The notes beneath the pieces were generated by a model. That model was not told the origin of the DNA and did not search any database. It saw nothing but the letters and a program-made list of their open reading frames with translations. Source: Actinomadura barringtoniae (GTDB lineage: Bacteria; Actinomycetota; Actinomycetes; Streptosporangiales; Streptosporangiaceae). Taken from it: DNA of 64,000 nucleotides. The first letter of the stretch is position 1. Each line of letters starts with the position of its first letter. The position numbers and the translations under genes are program-made. Shown piece after piece: positions 57,167 through 64,000 of the stretch. The DNA is taken from the NCBI RefSeq assembly GCF_017573505.1, contig NZ_JAGEOJ010000039.1, positions 1-64,000 of the forward strand, given 5' to 3'.

Positions 57167-57251
57167 CTTTTCTTACTGTTGCTCTGACTTCGCAGCAAAG
57201 ATGTAGCCAGGCGGTGATGCCTTTGATTATTGCCGCCCGCCGAACCGGTGC

Positions 57252-57274
57252 TTACGTTCGCGGAAAGAACGTAA
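57252..57274 (+). promoter_or_regulatory. Perfect inverted repeat before a cysteine-rich protein gene
   Basis: TTACGTTC and GAACGTAA form an 8-7-8 perfect inverted repeat that ends three bases before the CGGAGG ribosome binding site of the gene at 57288. It may be an operator or an mRNA hairpin controlling translation. Confidence 0.5.
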
Positions 57275-57287
57275 TCCGGAGGTTCGT

Positions 57288-57956
57288 GTGAAGATCGAGA
57301 TCGCCGCAGCCGACACCGTTCTCTGGCACGCAGAGGAGGCGGGTCTGATCAGTACGGTCGAGCATGCGGAGGTGCTGACCCTGCTCATGCCGGACTTCGC
57401 GTTCGCGGAGGCGCTGCGGCTGACCGATTCCGTCCACTGCCACATCAAGGTCGACGACGTCGACGAACTCCCGCACGACGAACTGAAGGGCCTCGGCTAC
57501 ACCTCGGAGAACGCCGCTCCCGGCTACATCAAGTACGCCACCGACTCCGGCATCAACCTCATCTTCTCCTCCATCCCGATCGCCGAGGACGACAACATCC
57601 CCGGTGCGGTCACGCAGGCCAAGCCGTTCCTCGACCACTGCGGCGCCGACCTGCGCGACGAGTCCGAGCCGACGCGCGCCGCGTTCGAGGCCCTCCCCGC
57701 CCGGGCCGCCGAACTCGGCTGGGGCGAGGTGCCGCAGGGCGGCGACTCGCCGGTGCACTGCTGCCACACGCAGGTGAAGGCCAAGCACTGGGTCTACCCG
57801 CCGTCCTGCTGGACGGGCTGGCGCAGGCCGATCGAGTTCGCGTTCGGCGAGCTGGTCGTCTTCGACCAGGCGATGGGATGCGCGCTGCGCCCGATCGACC
57901 CGGCCCATCCGATGGCCGGCGGGGCCGGTTGCTGCGGAGTACCGGCCGCCGGCTGA
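57288..57956 (+). CDS. Cysteine-rich protein of unknown function, paired with a metallophosphoesterase
   Basis: A 222-residue soluble protein that I do not recognise. It opens MKIEIAAADTVLWHAEEAGL and has an acidic middle (HIKVDDVDELPHDELKGLGY; FSSIPIAEDDNIPGAV). Eight cysteines and many histidines lie mostly in the second half: FLDHCGAD, SPVHCCHTQVKAKHW, PPSCWTGW, MGCALRP and AGGAGCCGVPAAG. The arrangement suggests metal binding or thiol chemistry. CGGAGG precedes the GTG start and an inverted repeat lies just upstream. The stop is three bases before the metallophosphoesterase ATG, so the two surely work together. Confidence 0.8.
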   Translation: MKIEIAAADTVLWHAEEAGLISTVEHAEVLTLLMPDFAFAEALRLTDSVHCHIKVDDVDELPHDELKGLGYTSENAAPGYIKYATDSGINLIFSSIPIAEDDNIPGAVTQAKPFLDHCGADLRDESEPTRAAFEALPARAAELGWGEVPQGGDSPVHCCHTQVKAKHWVYPPSCWTGWRRPIEFAFGELVVFDQAMGCALRPIDPAHPMAGGAGCCGVPAAG

Positions 57957-57959
57957 ACG

Positions 57960-59291
57960 ATGCGACTCGCACTGTGCGGCGGGGTCTACTCCAACCCGTG
58001 GGCCCTGCGCGCGTTCATCCACGATGCCCGCCGCCGCGGCGCCGACCGGCTCTACTGCCTCGGCGACCTGGGCGGATACGGGGCCGAGCCCGACGCCGTC
58101 CGCCCGCTGCTGAACGGCGTGACGTGCGTCGCCGGCAACTACGACGTCGCGATCGCGGCGGGCGGCACCGACTGCGGCTGCGGCTACCGGGACCCGCGCG
58201 ACAACCACTACGCCCAGATCATGTACGCCTACACGCTCGCCCGGACCGGACGGGACTTCGCCCGCTGGATGGGCACCCTCCCGACCGAGCGCCGCGAGGA
58301 GCACGGCGGCTGCACCCTGCACCTCGTGCACGGTTCAACGGTCGGCCTGAACGACTTCTGGTGGGAGTCGCTCCCGGAGGCCGAGCACCGGCGCCGCCTG
58401 GACGCCAGCGACGCGGACGTCATCGCGTGCACCCACTCCGGGCTGCCCTGGATCAGGCGCAGCGGCGGACGGCTCGTCGTCAACGTCGGCGTCATCGGCC
58501 GTCCGGCCAACAACGGCGACACCCGCGTCTGGTACGCGCTCGTCGACCTGGCGGACGGCATCGCGACCGCCCAGCTCGTTCCGCTGGCCTACGACTGGCG
58601 GGCGCACGCGGACGCGGTGAGCCGCGCCGGGCTGCCGGAGGCGTTCGCCGTCACCAGCAGAACCGGCTGGTGGACGACCTGCCTGGAGATCCTTCCCGCC
58701 GCCGAACGGGCCCGCGGCCGCTTCCACATCTACGACACCAGCGTTCCGGCCGTCCTGGAGGCCGCCGGGCTGACGGTCGAGGACTGGCCGTACTGCGAAG
58801 GCGACCACGGCGTCCCGGTCCGGTCGCTGTGGGGCTCGCCGCTCATGCCGGACCGGATCTGGCACGCCTGCTCGGAGACCCTTCCCCAACTGGAGGCCGC
58901 CGCCCAGCAGCAAGGCCTCAAGATAGGCGACCTCCGCGACGCTCCCACGGCTGGCACCGGCGGCGGAGGCGGCGGAGGCGGAGGCGGAGGCGCTGGCACT
59001 GCCGCTGGGGCTCGGGCTGGGGTCGCCGGCGCTGGTGGCGGCCGCGCTGGCGGCTCGGTTGAGCCGGTTGAGCCGGTTGAGCCGGTTGAGCCGGTGGAAC
59101 TGACTTTGACCGCCGAAGGTTGGTTCTACAGCCCTCGTTCCCTCGCCGCCGAGCCGCTTCTCCCACCCGTTCGCCATCCGGAGGACGCCGCCGCCCAACT
59201 GCCCGCCGCCCGCGCGGTGGCGACGCGGCGCCTCCTCGAATCCCTCCAGCGGGCCGGGGCGCTCCCGGCGCCCGTCCACTGCGCCACCTGA
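57960..59291 (+). CDS. Metallophosphoesterase-family protein (GGVYSN type)
   Basis: A 443-residue calcineurin-fold protein. LALCGGVYSNPWALRAFIHD replaces the usual DxH metal motif with G and Y; the rest is LYCLGDLGGYGAEP, VAGNYDVAIA, LHLVHGSTVGLNDFW and VIACTHSGLPWIR. I recall the GGVYSN variant as constant in a subfamily, so it is probably natural rather than damaged. Residues about 235-320 form an accessory domain with SRTGWWTTCLEILPAAERAR. Then come a polyglycine run and a VEPVEP repeat, both low-complexity insertions. It is co-translated with the cysteine-rich protein upstream. The substrate is unknown. Confidence 0.78.
   Translation: MRLALCGGVYSNPWALRAFIHDARRRGADRLYCLGDLGGYGAEPDAVRPLLNGVTCVAGNYDVAIAAGGTDCGCGYRDPRDNHYAQIMYAYTLARTGRDFARWMGTLPTERREEHGGCTLHLVHGSTVGLNDFWWESLPEAEHRRRLDASDADVIACTHSGLPWIRRSGGRLVVNVGVIGRPANNGDTRVWYALVDLADGIATAQLVPLAYDWRAHADAVSRAGLPEAFAVTSRTGWWTTCLEILPAAERARGRFHIYDTSVPAVLEAAGLTVEDWPYCEGDHGVPVRSLWGSPLMPDRIWHACSETLPQLEAAAQQQGLKIGDLRDAPTAGTGGGGGGGGGGGAGTAAGARAGVAGAGGGRAGGSVEPVEPVEPVEPVELTLTAEGWFYSPRSLAAEPLLPPVRHPEDAAAQLPAARAVATRRLLESLQRAGALPAPVHCAT
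59058..59100 (+). repeat. 9-base in-frame tandem repeat (VEP)
   Basis: GTTGAGCCG is repeated head to tail about five times inside the metallophosphoesterase gene, encoding VEPVEPVEPVEP. A polyglycine-coding run of GGC/GGA codons lies just upstream (about 58960-58994). Confidence 0.85.
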
Positions 59292-59372
59292 CCTCTGCCT
59301 GACCTCGATCAAAGAACGGGCTGAACTGGTTATTCGTCGGAGATCACTTGGTCCCTTGGCTACGGTGATGTC

Positions 59373-60182
59373 ATGACATCGGATGTGAACCGCCGTACGA
59401 CGCGGCGACAGGGGCCGGCGACGCTGCGCGGCCGTGCCGTTCCGCAGACCACGACCGACCAGCGGCTCCTGGACAGCCGCGGCCCGGCCGACTGGGTGCA
59501 CGCCGACCCGTGGCGGGTCCTGCGCATCCAGGCCGAGTTCGTGGAGGGCTTCGGCCTGCTCGCCGAGCTGCCGAAGGCGGTCAGCGTCTTCGGGTCCGCG
59601 CGCACCAAGCCCGACTCGCCGGAGTACAAGCTCGCCGAGGACATCGGCGCCCGGCTGCACGAGGCGGGCTACGCGGTCATCACCGGCGGCGGTCCGGGGA
59701 TCATGGAGGCGGCCAACAAGGGCTGCGACGAGGCCGGCGGCCTCTCGGTCGGCCTCGGCATCGAGCTCCCCTTCGAGCAGAAGCTGAACGACCACATCGA
59801 CATCGGCCTGGAGTTCCGTTACTTCTTCGTCCGCAAGACGATGTTCGTGAAGTACTCGCAGGCCTTCGTCGTGCTCCCCGGCGGCTTCGGCACCCTCGAC
59901 GAGCTCTTCGAGGCCATCACGCTCGTCCAGACCAAGAAGATCACCCGCTTCCCGATCGTGCTGGTCGGCACCGAGTTCTGGGGTGGCCTCTTCGACTGGA
60001 TCAAGGCCCAGATGCTCACGTCCGGCAAGATCTCCCCGCAGGACATCGACCTGTTCCACCTGACCGACGACCCCGACGAGGTCATCCGGATCGTCTCCGA
60101 CGCCCACGAGCAGCAGGCACGCAAGGCCGCCGAAGAGGCCGCCGTCCGGGCCGCCGCAACCGAAGGCGGCAACGGCTTCTAA
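59373..60182 (+). CDS. LOG-family (TIGR00730) Rossmann-fold phosphoribohydrolase
   Basis: A 269-residue member of the LOG family, whose characterised members release cytokinin-like bases from nucleoside 5'-monophosphates. KAVSVFGSARTKPDSPEYKL opens the Rossmann fold, AVITGGGPGIMEAANKGCDE and FVVLPGGFGTLDELFEAITL are the two signature loops, and the catalytic Arg lies in YFFVRKTMFV. A 60-residue N-terminal extension and a charged C-terminal helix are typical for actinomycetes, where the gene often lies near dapE. A strong terminator follows. Confidence 0.92.
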   Translation: MTSDVNRRTTRRQGPATLRGRAVPQTTTDQRLLDSRGPADWVHADPWRVLRIQAEFVEGFGLLAELPKAVSVFGSARTKPDSPEYKLAEDIGARLHEAGYAVITGGGPGIMEAANKGCDEAGGLSVGLGIELPFEQKLNDHIDIGLEFRYFFVRKTMFVKYSQAFVVLPGGFGTLDELFEAITLVQTKKITRFPIVLVGTEFWGGLFDWIKAQMLTSGKISPQDIDLFHLTDDPDEVIRIVSDAHEQQARKAAEEAAVRAAATEGGNGF

Positions 60183-60227
60183 GTCGTTCCTGAGCAGCTC
60201 TCCCGGCTCGCCCCTGCTTCACGCCTT

Positions 60228-60258
60228 GTCCCGCGCCCGGCCTGGCCGGGCGCGGGAC
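60228..60258 (+). terminator. Intrinsic terminator after the LOG-family gene
   Basis: A 13-bp perfect stem (GTCCCGCGCCCGG with its complement) with a 5-base loop is followed by TTTT, 45 bases after the stop codon. Confidence 0.9.
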
Positions 60259-60263
60259 TTTTG

Positions 60264-60326
60264 GTGTGCGGTGTGCGGTGTGCGGTGTGCGGTTTGCGAG
60301 GTGCGGTGTGCGAGGTGCGGTGAGCG
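60264..60326. repeat. Nine-copy 7-bp tandem repeat between convergent genes
   Basis: Units of GTGTGCG are repeated nine times in perfect phase; four are identical and the others differ by one or two bases (GTTTGCG, AGGTGCG, GTGAGCG). The array fills the space between the terminator of the LOG gene and the stop of the B12-binding protein gene. Confidence 0.9.
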
Positions 60327-60334
60327 GTCGAGGG

Positions 60335-61378
60335 TCAGCTGGGGTCGTCCATGGCCTTGCGGGCCTGGTCGAGCATGCCCTGGGTGCGGGGGAGGTCGAC
60401 GAGGCGGTCGCCCAGGACGTCGAGGGTGTAGCGGAGGCCGCGGGCGTGCACGGGTATCTGGCGGCTGCCGAGGACGTCGGTCGCCCAGGTCATGTAGTCG
60501 ACGAGGACCTCGGGTTCGTCGAGGTAGAGGGCCGTCGCGAGGACCTCGACGAGGCGGGTGACGCACTCGCTGGCGTCCAGGAACTGCTGCGCGGTGATCG
60601 CGGTCGTTCCGTCCAGGCGGGTGAGCGCCTGCCGGACCAGGTCGTGCGCCGAACGGCTGACCAGCGTGTACTCCTGGTCGGCCAGGTGCGGCAGGTCGTC
60701 GAGGGGCTGGTGGTCGGGCGCCGGGCGGGGGAACGGCCCGGCGGCCAGGACGTCGGCGACGCCGCGGGCGTCGGGTGCCCAGCCCTCGGCGCCGACCAGC
60801 TGCGCGTACCGGCCGTCCGGACCGTACGCCGCGCCGCCCACCAGGACCGGGATGCCGATCGCGTGGCAGGCGACCACGGCGGAATGCGCGGTCGGCAGCT
60901 GGGTGATCATCGTGCTGGACAGTGCCGCGACCGCGGGCCGGGTGCGGTGCAGGTGGGCGATGAGGTAGGGGATCGGCAGCTGCGTTCCGACGTGGTCGAC
61001 CTGCCAGCCGCGCAGGCCGAGCACGGTGGACAGCAGCCGCGCGGGCATCGCGTGCCACTCGCCGTCCGTGCACGCCACCGCGATCCGCGCCGGCGGCTCG
61101 GGCGGCCGGGCCACCGGGGACCGGGCGAGGAGCGAGACCGCCCGCTCGCACACGGCGGTCGCGATGTGCTCCTGCGCGACCGTCATCCGGTCGGCCGCCC
61201 ACTCGCGGCCGACCCGGTCCTGGATCGGTGCTATCACCTCCAGCAGCACGGTCTCCGCGGCGAGGCCGTCGCGGAGAGCGTCGGCGGCGGCGTCCACCGC
61301 CTCGTACTCGTCGCCCGCCACCACCGCCTTCCACAGGCGCTTGGAGTGCGCCTCCAGGTCGGCGGGTGTCGTGTTCAT
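60335..61378 (-). CDS. B12-binding-domain protein with CarH-type light-sensor motif
   Basis: A 347-residue protein. Residues about 10-85 form a helical cap ending in VGREWAADRMTVAQEHIATA, the Wx9EH pattern (Trp60, Glu70, His71) of adenosylcobalamin photoreceptors such as CarH. Residues about 97-215 form a Rossmann B12 domain with VACTDGEWHAMPARLLSTVL carrying the lower-ligand His109 and ALSSTMITQLP. The last 130 residues are helical and unassigned. No DNA-binding domain is present, so output is probably through protein contact. The start overlaps the stop of the SpoIIE-type phosphatase gene by four bases, making that phosphatase the obvious partner. Confidence 0.82.
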   Translation of the reverse strand: MNTTPADLEAHSKRLWKAVVAGDEYEAVDAAADALRDGLAAETVLLEVIAPIQDRVGREWAADRMTVAQEHIATAVCERAVSLLARSPVARPPEPPARIAVACTDGEWHAMPARLLSTVLGLRGWQVDHVGTQLPIPYLIAHLHRTRPAVAALSSTMITQLPTAHSAVVACHAIGIPVLVGGAAYGPDGRYAQLVGAEGWAPDARGVADVLAAGPFPRPAPDHQPLDDLPHLADQEYTLVSRSAHDLVRQALTRLDGTTAITAQQFLDASECVTRLVEVLATALYLDEPEVLVDYMTWATDVLGSRQIPVHARGLRYTLDVLGDRLVDLPRTQGMLDQARKAMDDPS

Positions 61379-64000
61379 GGGTCGCGCTTCCCTTCGGTCG
61401 GAGTGCGTTCCCGGCGCGGTGTGATGGCGATGACCGCCATGTCGTCGTGATATCCGTCGCCGACCCAGTCACGGGCCAGCATCTGCACGCGTTCGACCAG
61501 CGCGTCGGGCGGCATCCCGGCGCAGCCGGCGAGCTCGGCGCGCAGCCGTTCGTCGCCGAACATCTCCTTTCCCAGCGGACCCCCGCGGGCCTCGGTCACG
61601 CCGTCGGTGTGCAGCAGGCACGTCTCGCCCGGCCCGAGCTCGATGCCGACCGTGTGCGTGGAGATCTTGTCGATGACGCCGATCAGCGTGCCGACCGTCG
61701 GCACCTCCTCGACCTCGCCGTTCGCGCGCAGCACCAGCGGCGGCGGATGGCCCGCGCTGGTCAGCCGCATCCAGACCCGGCCCTTGCGATGCCGAACGGA
61801 GGCCAGGACGAGCGTGACGAACTTGGTGGGATCGCCGTTCAGCAGGATGACCTCGTTCAACCGGTCCAGGACCTGCTGGTGGTCGCGTGCCAGCGGCAGC
61901 AGCACCTGCAGCGCGTTCCGGATCTTCCCGGTCAGCACGGCCGCCTCGAGCCCCTTGCCGCACACGTCGCCGAGCACGATCAGGGACTCGCCGTCGTCCA
62001 CCGCCGGGAACAGGTCGTAGAAATCACCACCGACCTGCTCGCCGAGCCCGGACGGCCGATATCCCGTGGCCAATCGCACGCCGTCCATGTCCCGCGTCTG
62101 CGGCGGCAGCAGCTCCCGCATCAGGATCTCGGTGATCGAGGCCTGCTCGGCATACAGACGCGCCGCCGACATGGCCGTTCCAGCCCGAGCGGCGAACTGC
62201 CGGGTCAGGCTCTCCTCCCCATCCGAGAACGCGGCGTTCCCCGCCTTGCGCACCAGCACCAGCGCCCCGACCGGCGTCCCAGGCCCAGGCAGAGCCGTCA
62301 CAACCATCGACCCCGGCTCATCAAAACCGTGCCTCAACAACGGATTGGGCACCAGCGCCGGATCGATCCACCTGGAGGGAACGGGCGGAAACCCCTGCAG
62401 CGCCTCGGCCACCCCAGGAATCTCAGTCGGGCTGGCCTTCATGTCCTCCCGCACGATCGCCCCGTCCGGCCCGCAGTAAACCGCCCGATGCCCCCGCCCC
62501 GCCTTAGGAACGATCACCAACGCAAGATCAGCCAGATGCCGCGCCGCCAGCCGCACCGTCGTATCCAGGCACCGTTCCGCGTCCAGCGAGGTCAGCTCGT
62601 TAGCCGCCGCCATCAGAAACGCCGCCCGCTCATGCTCCAGCCGCAGCGAGTCCGGCGTCATCTGCTTCTCGGCCGCCTCGACCAGCCACCACACCACGAT
62701 CGTCTCGCCGTTCTCGACCCAGTGCGTAGGCCGAGCCTCAAAGGCCCGCCCATCAACCGTCCCCCGAGCCACAGGCAGCTCCCGCCCCACGCCCCACCGC
62801 CGCTCAGGCACAAACCGAGCCCGCCCGGGCCCGCCCAGGCCCATGCCGCTGCCGCCCACCCCCGAGCCACGACCGCCCACCCCCGAGCCCCGACCGCCCG
62901 GCGCAGAGCCGGGGTCGCCTGAGAACGCGCTGGAATCGCCGGGGGCCGAGTCAGCACTGCCCGAGCCAGGCGCGTTCAGGCTCCGGCCGATGCCGTCCGC
63001 GCTCGAGCCAGGGCCGTCCGGAACGGAGCCAAGGACGCCAGGACCCGCGCTGAGACCGCCCGAAACCGAGGCGGAATCGCCTGAACTAGCCGCGTTCGAG
63101 CCCCGGCCGGTGCCGCCCGGGCCCGCGCCAGGACCGTCCAGCGCAGGGCCAGGACTGCCTGTGGTCGTGCTGGTGCCGACGGGTGCTGAGCCACGGCCGC
63201 CCGAGCCGGGTGCGTTCGGTTCCTGGCCGATGCCGCCCGGCGCCGAGCCAGGGTCGCCCGGCGCGTAGCCAGGCTCGCCTGAGCCGGGTGTGTTGGGTTC
63301 CTGGCCGGCGTCGCCGGGGCTCGCGCCGGACTCGTCCGGCGCTGGGCCAGGCCCACCCTGGTCCGCGCGCGGACCACTGGGGGCTGAGGCAGGGCGGCCC
63401 GAGCCGGGTGCGTTCGGGGCCTGGCCGGTGCTGCCCGGACCCGCGCCAGGGCCGCCCTGCGCGGAGCCAGAGCTGCTTGGGGCGGCGCCGGTGGGTGAGG
63501 CGGGCCCGTCCGAGCCAGCCACGTTCGGAGTCCGGCTGGTGTCGCCCAGGCCTGCGCCAGGATCGTCCGGGGCGGGGCCAGGGCTGCCTGGGACCGTGCT
63601 GGGGCCGCTGGGGGCTGAGGCGGGACCTGCCAGGGGTGAGTTGGGGGCGCCCCGGGGTGTGCCGGGGGTGTTCGAGGGGCGGCCGGTATCAGTTTGTGGC
63701 GGGCCGGGCGTGCTTGTGGACCAGCCGGGGTCGCCTGGGGGTGCGCTGGGGGATTCCTTGGGCTGGGCGGGGGTGTTGGTGGAACGGGCGGGGGGCTGGG
63801 GCTGGATGGGGGTGTCTCGGCGCCAGCCAGAGGCGTCGTCTTGGGCCTGTTCTAGGAGGGCCAGGCGGGACTGGGCTCGGGCGAGCCAGCCGGGGACTGC
63901 GTCGGCCAGGTGGATGCCGGGCTCGGCGCCGGTGAACAGGACGCGGGCGGCGTTGTTGACCTGCCGGATCACGCCGGACAGGTCGGCCGCCAGTACGGGG
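61375..64000 (-). CDS. PAS-GAF-SpoIIE (PP2C) phosphatase, N-terminus cut by window edge
   Basis: The frame stays open to the right edge with coding-like residues before a GTG at 63972, so the true start lies outside. The visible part opens with a PAS-like stretch (VIRQVNNAARVLFTG and onward) that is interrupted by about 340 low-complexity Gly/Pro/Ser residues. PAS strands then resume at RAFEARPTHWVENGETIVVW. A GAF-like domain follows (LRLEHERAAFLMAAANELTS; ALVIVPKAGRGHRAVYCG). The C-terminal SpoIIE phosphatase has GEQVGGDFYDLFPAVDDGES, LGDVCGKGLEAAVLTGKIRN and GYHDDMAVIAI with metal aspartates. Such proteins dephosphorylate anti-anti-sigma factors. It is co-translated with the B12 photosensor-like gene. 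Confidence 0.9.
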   Translation of the reverse strand, partial: PVLAADLSGVIRQVNNAARVLFTGAEPGIHLADAVPGWLARAQSRLALLEQAQDDASGWRRDTPIQPQPPARSTNTPAQPKESPSAPPGDPGWSTSTPGPPQTDTGRPSNTPGTPRGAPNSPLAGPASAPSGPSTVPGSPGPAPDDPGAGLGDTSRTPNVAGSDGPASPTGAAPSSSGSAQGGPGAGPGSTGQAPNAPGSGRPASAPSGPRADQGGPGPAPDESGASPGDAGQEPNTPGSGEPGYAPGDPGSAPGGIGQEPNAPGSGGRGSAPVGTSTTTGSPGPALDGPGAGPGGTGRGSNAASSGDSASVSGGLSAGPGVLGSVPDGPGSSADGIGRSLNAPGSGSADSAPGDSSAFSGDPGSAPGGRGSGVGGRGSGVGGSGMGLGGPGRARFVPERRWGVGRELPVARGTVDGRAFEARPTHWVENGETIVVWWLVEAAEKQMTPDSLRLEHERAAFLMAAANELTSLDAERCLDTTVRLAARHLADLALVIVPKAGRGHRAVYCGPDGAIVREDMKASPTEIPGVAEALQGFPPVPSRWIDPALVPNPLLRHGFDEPGSMVVTALPGPGTPVGALVLVRKAGNAAFSDGEESLTRQFAARAGTAMSAARLYAEQASITEILMRELLPPQTRDMDGVRLATGYRPSGLGEQVGGDFYDLFPAVDDGESLIVLGDVCGKGLEAAVLTGKIRNALQVLLPLARDHQQVLDRLNEVILLNGDPTKFVTLVLASVRHRKGRVWMRLTSAGHPPPLVLRANGEVEEVPTVGTLIGVIDKISTHTVGIELGPGETCLLHTDGVTEARGGPLGKEMFGDERLRAELAGCAGMPPDALVERVQMLARDWVGDGYHDDMAVIAITPRRERTPTEGKRDP
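62820..63830 (-). repeat. Gly/Pro/Ser-rich coding repeat inserted in the phosphatase PAS domain
   Basis: About 340 codons form imperfect units of roughly 12-20 residues with recurring phrases such as GPGSGPG, APNAPGSG and SAPGGIGQEPNAP. There are no predicted secondary elements. The DNA is a matching degenerate GC-rich repeat. The segment splits the first PAS strands from the later ones. Confidence 0.8.

Noticed and set aside
60264..60326. CRISPR array
   Set aside because: The 7-bp units are contiguous with no unique spacers and no cas genes are nearby.

Overview
The window is GC-rich DNA (strong G/C third-position bias) typical of a filamentous actinomycete. DUF397/XRE pairs, CU044_5270, SCO6745 and PucR families, Ser/Thr kinases with beta-propeller tails, and the dapD/dapE/LOG neighbourhood point to Streptosporangiales or Streptomyces relatives; an Actinomadura-like genus is a guess. 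It is chromosomal, with about 50 supported genes, one clear pseudogene, partial genes at both ends, and no rRNA, tRNA, CRISPR array or insertion sequence that I could see.

Layout. 1-5000: a cut DUF222/HNH-type gene, then a leftward operon of ROK regulator, YhfX-like PLP enzyme and APC permease with a palindromic operator. 5000-8420: a secreted DUF11 protein and a divergent MerR regulator / acyl-CoA dehydrogenase pair. 8500-12000: an odd specialised-metabolism-like locus (HTH-TPR regulator, acyltransferase-like protein without its catalytic serine, divergent IspH paralogue). 12100-18900: Na+/H+ antiporter, a 13-bp tandem repeat, then an ABC exporter with a large surface propeller-phosphoesterase. 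18880-25930: decayed ATPase, GT87 mannosyltransferase, lipoprotein, flavodoxin-like protein, a DUF397/XRE pair and a translationally coupled ATPase / sigma / CU044_5270 trio. 25980-28930: purine permease with divergent PucR regulator, and a DUF899 protein.

28930-35100 is the most interesting region. A leftward gene set P450 - sulfotransferase - methyltransferase - 5-codon ORF (MRYWY) - hairpin - FAD hydroxylase - FrnE-type DsbA - hydrolase looks like a minimal P450-type RiPP cluster of the biarylitide kind. Its predicted core is Tyr-Trp-Tyr, and it carries an unusually full set of tailoring enzymes. The pentapeptide ATG follows the methyltransferase stop by one base and has a well-placed ribosome binding site inside that gene.

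35300-42300: Tat-exported cholesterol oxidase, SCO6745 protein, and a chitosan/chitin pair (GH20 then GH2). 42350-44200: thioredoxin with a His/Asp-rich tail, DUF302 and a CsoR-family regulator resembling the persulfide sensor CstR, behind a typical ATACCC/GGGTAT operator; then a rhomboid-like protein. 44290-47150: lysozyme-like membrane protein, then lysine/peptidoglycan genes dapD and dapE. 47167-52600: deacetylase-glycosyltransferase fusion, its small membrane partner, TetR and a CocE-type hydrolase. 52686-57170: two overlapping kinase-propeller genes. 57288-60180: a cysteine-rich unknown protein with a metallophosphoesterase, and a LOG-family protein. 60335-64000: a B12-binding protein with the Wx9EH light-sensor motif coupled to a SpoIIE-type phosphatase whose PAS domain is interrupted by about 340 low-complexity residues.

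A recurring trait is in-frame short tandem-repeat expansion inside otherwise normal proteins (ROK, MerR, GH20, thioredoxin, kinase 2, metallophosphoesterase, SpoIIE phosphatase).
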